Source: JANYHF01 sp963732765
GTDB taxonomy: Bacteria > Pseudomonadota > Alphaproteobacteria > Rhizobiales > Hyphomicrobiaceae
Direction of reading: 5' to 3'
Assembly: GCA_963732765.1 (NCBI GenBank)
Contig: CAVTAS010000010.1
Coordinates: 1,054,001-1,118,000 of the forward strand
DNA length: 64,000 nucleotides
Translations under genes and position numbers: made by a program
In this document: positions 56,490-64,000 of the stretch, in pieces
How the letters are laid out: each line of letters begins with the position of its first letter
Numbering within the stretch: the stretch's first letter is position 1
Notes under the pieces: model-generated
Told to the model about the DNA's origin: nothing
The model's input: the letters and a program-made list of their open reading frames with translations, nothing else
The model's database searches: none

Positions 56490-57839
56490 TCAGAACCGGA
56501 TGATCATGCCGCCGGTGACGCTGTCGATGGCTTGCGAATTCACCGTTGCCACCGGACTATCGGGCTTGCTGAGAAGACTGGCGTCGGCGATGGCACCATT
56601 GGTATCGTAGCTATTCCGCTGCCAGTGCACGTACACGTTGCTGGCCGCCGCATCGATAGCCTGGTCGATGCCGAGGCCGAACAGGTGGGCGCTGGTGTCG
56701 TTGCGCAGGCCGTTGTCCTGGCGCAGGTATTGGGCGTAGACGTTGGTAACGCCGAGGCCGGTGACATTCTTCTGCCAGCCGCCTTCCACGAACCAGTTCG
56801 TGATGTCCTGGCGGGTGGCGCGGGCGGCGTAGGCCCGGCCGTATTCGCCGCTGACGAACAGGCCCGACGCTTCGTCCCAGATCGAGCCCGAGATCGCCAA
56901 CTCGCGCAGGGTGCTGTTGGCTGCATCGGTCAGGGGGTCGAACGCGCTGGAGTCGCCGTTCTGCGTCTGGTGATCGGCGCCGTCCAGGCGCGACGAGGTC
57001 TGATACCCGATCCCGGCCTCGGCGTTGAGGGACTTGAACTTGCCGACCCAGGTGAGGGCGGCCGAGGCGGTGTCGTCGCCCCCGATATCAGCCTGAAACT
57101 TGAAGCCGTTGACGGTCGGCGACAGATACATCAGCCGGTTCTCGAGGTTGTCGACCCATTCCTGCAGCAGCTGGCCGTAGGTGATGTCGGTGAGAGCGCC
57201 CGAGGTGTCGCGCAGCCGGAAGTCGCCGACGAAGCGCGCGCCTGCGAGCCCGCCAACCGTGGCGCCACCGAAGTTGAGGTAGATGGCGTTGTCCGACGCG
57301 GAATACATGTTGCCGAGCCGCAATTCGCCGAGGTGTTTGCTGAGCAGATAGACATAGGTCGGGTCAGCGCCGAGCTCCGGCCCGGATTGGTGATCGACCT
57401 GATAGTTCTCACCGCCGAAATCGTCGGCGAGGGTCATCGAGAAGCCGGCCGCGGTGTCGGAGCTGATCGCGGCCACCCCCTCAAACACGAGGTTCGAACC
57501 GCTGCCCGCGACATTGCCGAAGTAGACGTCGCTGTGGTGGTCGAACGGAAAGGCCGGATCGAGCGGGCCGTTGCCGTCGTTCCAATACATGATGTTGGCG
57601 TGCACCCGGCCCGAGACGGTGAGGCTGACCTTGCGGTTGCCTTTGCGCGCCGTGGTGGCTTCGAGGACGGCGACCCGCTCCTCAAGATCGGCGCAGCAGT
57701 CGCCGCCGAGATCGGCCGCCAGGACCGGGACGGGCGCCAGGCCCATGCCGAGGCCCATGCCCAGGCCAAGTGCAACCAGGGCCGTGGCCCGCAACAGACT
57801 GGCCCTGAAGCCAGTGAAACTCAAAACGCCCCCGCGCAT
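56490..57839 (-). CDS. Outer-membrane porin, intact (array member 1)
   Basis: The 449-residue product has a signal peptide (LVALGLGMGLGMGLAPVPVL, cleavage near VLAAD). The conserved mature start ADLGGDCCADLEERVAVLEA precedes the barrel, with RKGNRKVSLTVSGRVHANIM and other beta-strand motifs. The final residues SVTGGMIIRF with a terminal aromatic are the outer-membrane insertion signal. It resembles 16-strand Hyphomicrobiales porins. It is closest to the intact porin at 62154-63491 (shared SRLDG/SRIDG, QTQNG, DITNWFVEGGWQKNV). It allows diffusion of small solutes. Confidence 0.9.
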   Translation of the reverse strand: MRGGVLSFTGFRASLLRATALVALGLGMGLGMGLAPVPVLAADLGGDCCADLEERVAVLEATTARKGNRKVSLTVSGRVHANIMYWNDGNGPLDPAFPFDHHSDVYFGNVAGSGSNLVFEGVAAISSDTAAGFSMTLADDFGGENYQVDHQSGPELGADPTYVYLLSKHLGELRLGNMYSASDNAIYLNFGGATVGGLAGARFVGDFRLRDTSGALTDITYGQLLQEWVDNLENRLMYLSPTVNGFKFQADIGGDDTASAALTWVGKFKSLNAEAGIGYQTSSRLDGADHQTQNGDSSAFDPLTDAANSTLRELAISGSIWDEASGLFVSGEYGRAYAARATRQDITNWFVEGGWQKNVTGLGVTNVYAQYLRQDNGLRNDTSAHLFGLGIDQAIDAAASNVYVHWQRNSYDTNGAIADASLLSKPDSPVATVNSQAIDSVTGGMIIRF

Positions 57840-58066
57840 GACGCAACTCCGCTACGCAACCGTTTTACCATATGTCAAGGACGAGCATGTCTCGTTTTGA
57901 CGCCTCTGAGCATTACCGGAATTACGCTCCGGCTGGCCCTCTTCGGGGCGGATTTGCTAGTTTCATCAATATGTAAACGGATTAGTCCCACAGGGCAACG
58001 CGAAGGAAGGAAATTCGGCGCGATTGTGTTTGTTCTGTGGCGAATCGGGCACGCACGGGTGGCGGG

Positions 58067-58152
58067 GTAAACGGGGACAGTTTACCTATTTCAGAAACGC
58101 TGCCTCAAATTGACAGGACCATCTGTGAAATAGGTAAACTGTCCCCGTTTAC
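58067..58152. repeat. Hairpin element with AAACGGGGACAGTTTACCT arms, copy 3
   Basis: Perfect 27-base arms at 58067-58093 (starting GTAAACGGGGACAGTTTACC, ending TATTTCA) and 58126-58152. It differs from copies 1 and 2 after the shared head (CTATTTCA instead of TTATAT). It lies between porin 1 and porin 2, upstream of the porin 1 gene; the rest of this 400-base gap holds the porin 2 terminator and, by position, the porin 1 promoter. Confidence 0.9.
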
Positions 58153-58182
58153 TTCAAGGTCCTGACACCGGAGCGCATATGC

Positions 58183-58210
58183 AAAAGAGGCGCCCCGAAG
58201 GACGCCTCTG
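58183..58210 (-). terminator. Rho-independent terminator for porin 2
   Basis: On the minus strand CAGAGGCGTCC pairs with GGGGCGCCTCT, followed by TTTTGC. It lies 30 bases after the porin 2 stop. The GAGGCG stem sequence is close to that of porin 4, as expected for duplicated units. Confidence 0.8.
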
Positions 58211-58240
58211 ATGTGGTTGTCGTGGTGGTTGGTGGGCGAG

Positions 58241-59565
58241 TTAGAACTTGATGCCCATGCCGGCGGTGATGGCGCTGATCGACTGCGTCACGTCGTTACC
58301 GACCGCAGTGTCGATCGCCGAGTTCTCGTACAGCACGAACACATTGGCCGCTGCGCTGTCGATGGCCTGATCGAGACCAACGCTCCAGGTGTGAGCAGCA
58401 GAGCTATCCGTAACGACAAGGTCGGCAACGTTGAGGCTGCGGTCATAGCCAACGTAGAGCGTCGTGACGCCGAGGCCGCTCACGTTCTTGCCCCAGCCGC
58501 CCTGAACGTTCCAGTTCGTGGGGTCCGTAAAGCCAACCAAGTTAATGTCCTGCTTGGTCCATGCGCCTTGCAGGAAGAGGCCCGAATTGCTCTCCTTGAT
58601 GCCGGCGGACAGACCCGTGAACTTGCCGTTGAAGTTGCCAGCCCCATCAACACGGCTGTCTTCACCGTAGCCGGCGCCCAAGCCAACCGAGACCGTACCG
58701 AAGGTCTGGGCGAAGTTGACGCCCACGCCCCACTTGTCATCGCCATGCACGCTGGCGTTGAAAGACAGGCCGCCGAAGGCGTTGGAGATGTAGCGCAGGC
58801 CGTTCTCGCCACCTTGCTCAAGTGTCTTGAGATACGTTCCGTAGGTGTTGCCGGTGAAGAGCGCCATTGGCAGCGGCGCAGCAAGAACGTGTTGGTTGCG
58901 CGACCGGCCGTCAGGCCATTCACCCACGAGCCGTTGAAGTTGACGTTGAACTGGTCGCCGGCGCTGTCGATCTTGCCGAGCTGCAAGGTGCCGAGCGACT
59001 TGCTGGTCAGGAAGACATAGGTGTTGGCCGATGACACGCCATTCGAACCAGCGGTCTCATGCGAGACTTGCGTGTTGCCTGACGTATCGCCTGACGCATC
59101 GATGAAGTTGTCCTCGCCACCGTGGGTGCCACCATTCAGCGCGGTGACGCCGAGTTCGATATAGTAGCCAGCGGTCACATCCGAAGAGATCCTAGCGTCG
59201 CCCTTGAAGATCAGCTGCGGGCCGTTGCCCGAACGATCACCGAAGTACAGGTCACTGGAGTGATCGAAGGACCGTAGTCGCCATTAGTACGTCCGTTCAC
59301 GGCGTTCGGACCCGGTCGAACTCTCCGTCCAATACGTCATGGTCGCCGCAACACGGCCCGTGATCGTCAGGCTGACCTTGCGGTTGCCCTTACGGACGGT
59401 CGTGGCTTCGAGTTCGGCGACGCGCTCTTCGAGGTCGGCGCAGCAGTCGCCGCCGAGATCGGCAGCGCGGGCGGCCGTCGGGGTCATGGTGACGCCGCCG
59501 ACGAGGATACCAGCAGCGGCCAACAAGGCCAACGTGCTGGTGGTTTTGAGAAGTCCCCCAATCAT
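58241..59565 (-). pseudogene. Frame-broken porin (array member 2)
   Basis: From ATG 59565 (GGAGAG upstream) the product begins with a signal peptide and AADLGGDCCADLEERVAELE. The reading frame is lost near 59295 (after TESSTG), changed again near 59257, and changed again near 58890 (after TNTFLL). The three parts together restore a full porin ending QSISAITAGMGIKF with the terminal Phe. At least three short indels are needed. It is most like porin 3. It may be a true pseudogene or a consensus problem. Confidence 0.85.
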
Positions 59566-60034
59566 AATTTTACTCTCCACTCACTGTTACAACTCATGCC
59601 CGGATGGAAGGATGCCCATCCGGACTACCGTTTTGTGACAGCCTGCCCCCTGAGATCAGGTTTCCGGCCTTGTCGCGTCACCAACCGAGGCCAGACATAC
59701 GCTGGTCCGGGAGGAGACGTAAACGGCGAGTTAACAGAAATCGTGAGTTTACCACTCGCTTGTGGCGAATCAGTCACATCGAGCGGCTGGGGGAGTTACA
59801 GGGGAAGTGCTTAAGCTCAGTTCGAGGCTTTTCGGGGATGGATGACGCAAGGCTCTGATTTCAAACGAAAGTTTTAGACGGTTTCAGACGTTGCAGGGGC
59901 ACCGGAAGAGACAAAAGCCGCAAACGGCGCTGCACACCGGGAGAGCAGGGGAGATCTGGCGACTTACGGGCGACGCGACAACGGGCCGGGCCTCAGGTCT
60001 TCGATCCCGTCCCCGGCACGCAGCGCCGTTTGCG
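59566..60034. other. Intergenic region between porins 2 and 3
   Basis: This 469-base gap should contain the porin 2 promoter. The leader just before the porin 2 start (TACAACTC, then GTGGAGAGTAAAATT) closely matches the leader before porin 3, which shows duplicated regulatory DNA. I see no further gene or repeat. Confidence 0.4.
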
Positions 60035-60061
60035 GAAAAGAGGCCTCCGGGGAGGCCTCTT
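60035..60061 (-). terminator. Rho-independent terminator for porin 3
   Basis: On the minus strand AAGAGGCCTCC and GGAGGCCTCTT form a stem with a short loop, followed by TTCCGC. It lies 28 bases after the porin 3 stop. Confidence 0.7.
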
Positions 60062-60089
60062 CGAGGTTTCGTGCAATCCGCGAGGCGGA

Positions 60090-61393
60090 TCAGAAGCCGA
60101 TGGTCATGCCGGCGGTGATGGCCGAGATGGACTGGGTGACGTCGGGGCCAGCTGCGAACGGAGCAATCGCCGCCGAACGCTGCTCGACGTATCGATCGCC
60201 GTGTTCTCGTAGGTCAGATAGACGTGAGCGTTGGCGGAGCTGATCGCCTGATCGAGACCAACGGTGAGCGTGTGCGCAGCGCTGCCGAGCCCGGCAACAT
60301 CGGTCGACTTGTCGTAGCCAACAAACACCGTGGTATCGCCTGCGCCCGAGACGTTCTTGGCCCAACCGCCAGCAACGTACCAGTTGACGGGAACCACCGT
60401 GGTCGATGTCCTCACGCTTGGCATAGGTGCCCTGCAGGAACAGACCCGAGCTGCTCTCCTTGATGCCAGCCGACAGACCCAGATAGGTTGCGTTCTTGTC
60501 CGCGACGCCGTCAACGCGCGAGTTCTTGCCGTAACCAACGCCAGCGGCGATGCTGACGGTGTTGAACGAGCCAGCGTAGTTGGCGCCGACGCCCCACTTG
60601 TCATCGCCATGTGCGCTGGCGGTGACCGAGAAGCCGCCAAAGCTGCTCGAGTTGAAGCGGATGCCGTTCTCGCCGCCAGGCGTCAGCGTGCTGAGGTAGG
60701 TGCCGTAGGTGCGGCCGGTGAACAGACCAGCAGCGTTGCGCAGCATGAAGCTGGTGGTCGCAAGTCCGGTCGTGCGGCTGTCGCCCATCGAGGCGCCGTT
60801 GAAGTTGACGCCGTAAGCATCGCCCGAGTTGTCGATTTTGCCGAGCTGGATCTGACCCAGGCTCTTGCTGGTCAGATAGACATAGGTGTTGGCAGTGCCG
60901 ATGGAACCGCCATGGCCCTGATGGCTGACCTGGGTGTCGCTGCCGCCGCTGATGGCGCTGTCGCCGATTTCCAGGTAGTAGCCAGCCGTCAGATCGGACG
61001 TAGCCTTGGCTTCGCCCTTGAAAATCAGGTTGGCGCCGTTGTTCGAGTGATCGCCGAAGTACAGGTCGCTGCTGTGGTCGAAGGCACCGTTGCCGCCGTG
61101 TTGGGCGAGCGCCGCGTTGCCGTTGCGTCGCAGCGGTCTTCGGACCCGTCGAGCTCTCCGTCCAATACGTCATCGTCGCCGACACGCGGCCGGTGATCGT
61201 CAGGCTGACGCGCTTGTTACCCTTCGACCGTGGTCGCCTCAAGATTGGCGACGCGCTCTTCCAGGTCGGCGCAGCAATCGCCGCCGAGGTCGGCAGCGCG
61301 GGCGGCCGACGGAGCGGCAATGCCGCCCACGAGAATGCCAGCAGCGGCCAACAGGGCCAGCGTGCTGGTTGATTTCAGAAGTCCCCCAACCAT
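60090..61393 (-). pseudogene. Frame-broken porin (array member 3)
   Basis: From ATG 61393 the product starts MVGGLLKSTSTLALLAAAGI, then DLGGDCCADLEERVANLEAT, and hits a stop after TTVEG near 61222. The frame resumes as KRVSLTITGRVSATMTYW, shifts again near 61140, continues GAFDHSSDLYFGDHSNNGAN, shifts near 60405 (after KREDI) to VVPVNWYVAGGWAKNVSG, and shifts near 60190 to end DVTQSISAITAGMTIGF. At least four indels are needed. The gene is otherwise complete from signal peptide to terminal Phe. It is closest to porin 2. Confidence 0.85.
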
Positions 61394-61858
61394 TTTTTTT
61401 ACTCTCCACTACACCGTTACAACTCGGAATGTCCGACCCGGGAGCAGCCCCGCCTCAGACCACGGAAAGCGACCGCCACTGATCCTGATTCTCCAGGAAG
61501 TCAAGTCCGCCGTCACCAACTTCCTGTCACATAATCGACGTGGAGCGGCCGCGTATATGCTTTGTTAATGTATTGCGGTGTTTTGGTTCTCGCTTGTGGC
61601 GTTATGGCCACAATGAGTGATTCCATCAGAGGCCGGATTGGCGGGCTTTTTCGATGCTTCTGGACGGAATCATGACGCGGAAATTCCTATTGTGTGCAAA
61701 GACTTGAAAGCGCTTTGAACGGGTTTTCGCTTATGGTTAGCACGTGTGCGAGCAGAAGTCTGGAGCAGGAGCCATGCGGATTTCGCGGGTGACGGAGCCC
61801 GGGACGGGCGAGGCGCGATTTCGGGGTGGAAAAGCTGTTGGGAAGCTGTGGGCGGGGG
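61394..61858. other. Intergenic region upstream of porin 3
   Basis: The first part must hold the porin 3 promoter (leader with GTTACAACTCGG and TGGAGAGTAAAAAAAATGG). The rest, to the mosaic repeat at 61859, is without a recognisable gene; short open frames here lack ribosome sites. Confidence 0.4.
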
Positions 61859-62074
61859 CCTCTTCTCCCCCTTTTTCAGGGGGAGAAGATGTCGCCCGAG
61901 GCGCAAGCCGAGGACACAGCGACAGATGAGGGGCAGACGCTTGCTCCGTGCCGGTGTTGAGAGGGACTGAGCAAGCGGCTGCCCCTCACCGACCGCGTGG
62001 CTCTTCGCGCTGAAACGCGCTGCGAGACGCGGTCTCCTCTCCCCCAACGCGGAAGAGCGTTGGGGGAGAGGAGG
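61859..62074. repeat. Mosaic inverted-repeat element, copy 2 (~216 bp)
   Basis: It has hairpin ends (CTTCTCCCCCTTTTTCAGGG and CTCTCCCCCAACGCGGAAGA) and shares GATGAGGGGCAG, CTGCCCCTCACCGACC, CGCTGAAACGCGCTGCG and GCGGTCTCCTCTCCCCC with copy 1 at 45269-45500. It lies between porins 3 and 4, next to the porin 4 terminator. Confidence 0.8.
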
Positions 62075-62096
62075 GAGCGTGCTGCGTGCGCGCATG

Positions 62097-62126
62097 AAAA
62101 AGAGGCGCCCCGGGTGGAGCGCCTCT
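62097..62126 (-). terminator. Rho-independent terminator for porin 4
   Basis: On the minus strand AGAGGCGCTCC pairs with GGGGCGCCTCT and is followed by TTTTTC. It lies 28 bases after the porin 4 stop codon. Confidence 0.85.
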
Positions 62127-62153
62127 GGCAGATTGTGTCGATGTGCGAGAGCG

Positions 62154-63491
62154 TTAGAAGCGGATGATCATGCCGCCGGTGACGCTGTCGATGGCCTGGC
62201 CGTTGACGGCCCGGTTGGCGCCGCCGGCGCTGACGTCCGGGGTAGCGTTCGTGACCACACCGTCCGTCTCGAAGGTATCGCGCTGATAATGCAGGTAGAT
62301 ATTGCTCGCGGCCGAGTCGATCGCCTGATCGATGCCGACGCCGAACAGATGGCCCGAGGTGTCGTTGCGCAGGCCGTTGTACTGCTTGTTGTACTGGGCA
62401 TAGAGGCTGGTCAGGCCCAGGCCGCTGACGTTCTTCTGCCAGCCGCCCTCGACGAACCAGTTGGTGATGTCCTGGCGTCCGGCGATGGCCGCATAGGCGC
62501 GGCCGTATTCAGCCGACAGGAACAGGCCGGAGTTGGTGTCCCAGACCGATCCCGAGGTGCTGAGCACGCGCAGGGTGCTGTTGTTGAGGTCGGTAAGCGG
62601 CCGGAACGCAGTCGATGCGCCGTTCTGCGTCTGATGATTGACGCCATCGATGCGCGACGAGGTCTGGTAGCCGACGCCGGCTTCCAGGTTGACGGTGCCG
62701 ACCCGGCCGACCCAGGCCAGCGCTGCCGAGGCGGTGTCATCGCCGCCGACATCGGCATAGAGCTTGAAGCCGCCGAGGTTCGGGGAGATGTACATCAGGC
62801 GGTTTTCGTTGTTGTCGGTCCACTCGTTCAGGATCTGCGAGTAGGTGACGTCGGTGAGACGGCCGGTGGTGTCGCGCAGGCGGAAATTGCCGACGAAACG
62901 GCTGCCTTCCAGGCCGCCGACGGTGGCGGCGCCGAAGTTAAGGTAGGCGGCGTTGTCCGAGGCCGACGGCATGTTGCCCAGGCGCAGTTCGCCCAGCGTC
63001 TTCGACGACAGGAACACATAGGTGGTGTCGCTGGTCAGCGCCGGACCCTTCTGATGGCCGATCTGGTCGTTGGTGCCGGCGAAGTCGTAGGCCAGCGTCA
63101 TCAGGAAGCCGGCCGACAGGTCCGCCGTGACGCGGCCGGAGCCGTTCAGGACGATGTTGGTGCCCGATCCGCCGGTGTTGCCGAAGTAGACATCGCTGTT
63201 GTGATCGAACTCGGTGCCGACCTCGTTCGGGAAGTTCAGGCTGGAATTATCGTTCCAGTACATGATGTTGGCGTGCACGCGGCCCGACAGGGTCAGGCTC
63301 ACCTTCTTGTTGCCCTTCTTGACGCTGGTGGCCTCAAGCTGGGCCACGCGCTCTTCCAGGTCGGCGCAGCAGTCGCCACCGAGGTCGGCTGATCGGGCGG
63401 CGGTGGGCGCAAGGGTTGCGGTGCTGATGAGAAGGCCGGCGGCGGCTGCAATAGCCAACGCGCTGGCGGATTTCGGGAATCCCCCGGTCAT
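62154..63491 (-). CDS. Outer-membrane porin, intact (array member 4)
   Basis: The 445-residue product starts at ATG 63491 (GGAGAG upstream) with a signal peptide (MTGGFPKSASALAIAAAAGL, cleavage near ARSAD). The mature start ADLGGDCCADLEERVAQLEA is followed by KKGNKKVSLTLSGRVHANIM and barrel strands, and the end SVTGGMIIRF carries the terminal Phe. It matches porin 1 closely through the whole length. The frame upstream to 63599 does not look coding. It is a diffusion channel of the outer membrane. Confidence 0.92.
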   Translation of the reverse strand: MTGGFPKSASALAIAAAAGLLISTATLAPTAARSADLGGDCCADLEERVAQLEATSVKKGNKKVSLTLSGRVHANIMYWNDNSSLNFPNEVGTEFDHNSDVYFGNTGGSGTNIVLNGSGRVTADLSAGFLMTLAYDFAGTNDQIGHQKGPALTSDTTYVFLSSKTLGELRLGNMPSASDNAAYLNFGAATVGGLEGSRFVGNFRLRDTTGRLTDVTYSQILNEWTDNNENRLMYISPNLGGFKLYADVGGDDTASAALAWVGRVGTVNLEAGVGYQTSSRIDGVNHQTQNGASTAFRPLTDLNNSTLRVLSTSGSVWDTNSGLFLSAEYGRAYAAIAGRQDITNWFVEGGWQKNVSGLGLTSLYAQYNKQYNGLRNDTSGHLFGVGIDQAIDSAASNIYLHYQRDTFETDGVVTNATPDVSAGGANRAVNGQAIDSVTGGMIIRF

Positions 63492-63774
63492 GATGCTCTC
63501 CACTTCACAAGTACAACTCGGATAGTCCAGGGAGGTTAGCCCCCGGACCACTTTTGTGACCGCCTGCTCCGAACGGGAGACAGGACCCCTACGCGTCACG
63601 AACCATGGCGACAGTTAAGCTGGCCGATGCCCCTCCTGTAAATGCAACGACTGTGGCATTCGGGTTGTTTTCCACGCGTATTTTGGATTGAGGCTATGGC
63701 GTGGCGTCACGACTCATGAATGTGACGCTAGGCGGGGTAATTGTGGCAGACAAGTCTCGGGGGGAGTGCAAGGA

Positions 63775-63810
63775 GGGACTAGGGATTAGGGATTAGGGAC
63801 TAGGGATTAG
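63775..63810. repeat. Telomere-like heptads, single-orientation array
   Basis: Five units of GGGAYTA (GGGACTA and GGGATTA mixed) lie upstream of porin 4 and downstream of porin 5. They are the same unit as at 54962-55080 but in one orientation only. Nothing else was recognised in the about 430-base gap apart from the porin 5 terminator and, by position, the porin 4 promoter. Confidence 0.85.
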
Positions 63811-63873
63811 TGTAGAGAAATCAATGGGTTCGATTGGGCGATGGGACGACGTCATTGCCTGATGGCGCATACG

Positions 63874-63900
63874 GAAAAGGGGCGCCCGATGAGCGCCCCC
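63874..63900 (-). terminator. Rho-independent terminator for porin 5
   Basis: On the minus strand GGGGGCGCTC pairs with GGGCGCCCC, followed by TTTT. It lies 20 bases after the stop of the partial porin gene. Confidence 0.8.
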
Positions 63901-63920
63901 AAGTCCCAAGTCCCGAGTTC

Positions 63921-64000
63921 CTAAAACCGCACAATCATCCCGCCCGTGACGCTATCGATCGACTGCGCCTCGATGGCGCCGATCGTCCCGTCGAAGGCAT
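63921..64000 (-). CDS. Outer-membrane porin, C-terminal end only (array member 5)
   Basis: The minus-strand frame ending at TAG 63921 encodes AFDGTIGAIEAQSIDSVTGG followed by MIVRF. This matches the last strand of porins 1 and 4 (QAIDSVTGGMIIRF), including the terminal Phe. The gene continues beyond the right edge of the window, so the porin array is longer than seen here. Confidence 0.85.
   Translation of the reverse strand, partial: AFDGTIGAIEAQSIDSVTGGMIVRF

Noticed and set aside
58241..61393. Several separate small outer-membrane protein genes in place of porins 2 and 3
   Set aside because: The fragments line up end to end as single porins with one signal peptide and one terminal Phe each, so they are parts of two broken genes.
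62079..63392. 437-codon plus-strand frame opposite porin 4, and similar frames opposite porins 1-3
   Set aside because: Porin genes have strong third-position GC, which leaves the complement open; the plus-strand products have no family features.

Overview
The window looks like a 64 kb piece of an alphaproteobacterial chromosome. The evidence is the dense high-GC coding, the block rpsT - dnaA - dnaN - recF - gyrB, GANTC (CcrM-type) sites upstream of dnaA, and an array of porins whose mature N-terminus contains GGDCCADLEERVA, which resembles Hyphomicrobiales-type porins from memory. No rRNA, prophage, CRISPR array or complete insertion sequence was seen.

Layout. 1-9.1 kb: a mostly minus-strand gene set for import and breakdown of an organic nitrogen compound (polyamine-type ABC transporter, a YtcJ-like amidohydrolase, and the E1 alpha and beta subunits of a 2-oxoacid or acetoin dehydrogenase). 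9.1-20 kb: a mixed set with a very large M28-type metallopeptidase carrying an unassigned N-terminal half, an extensin-like protein, a TadG-like von Willebrand A protein, a GST divergent from an ATP-grasp-like protein, a DUF1003 membrane protein, and two tandem paralogous secreted proteins. 20-29 kb: the replication block (gyrB, recF, dnaN, dnaA, rpsT, all minus strand). A zeta-toxin-like kinase starts 2 bases after the gyrB stop, and a candidate oriC lies between dnaA and rpsT. 29-38 kb: two nucleotide-sugar enzymes, a membrane protein, the murein endopeptidase MepA, and glyQ and glyS separated by a VapBC toxin-antitoxin pair. 38-47.4 kb: a second putrescine/polyamine locus (class III aminotransferase, glutamine-synthetase-like ligase, GntR regulator, potFGHI transporter) and tRNA-Lys(TTT). 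48-56 kb: iorA followed by a badly frame-broken iorB, a cyclase-family hydrolase, a second GST, DUF983, NUDIX and pncB. 56.5-64 kb: five minus-strand porin genes, two intact, two frame-broken and one cut by the window edge, four of them with a visible rho-independent terminator.

The most unusual feature is the number of different intergenic inverted repeats. They include a ~245 bp MITE-like element (two copies), a hairpin with AAACGGGGACAGTTTACT arms (three copies), GTAGGGGCG palindromes that in places carry gene stop codons, a ~220 bp mosaic element (two copies), and telomere-like GGGATTA heptads. They lie almost entirely between genes or at gene ends.

Many frame breaks cluster in iorB and in two porins, while neighbouring genes are open. 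These may be real decay or consensus errors, and sequence alone cannot decide. Functions are inferred from motifs and remembered family knowledge; no database search was possible.
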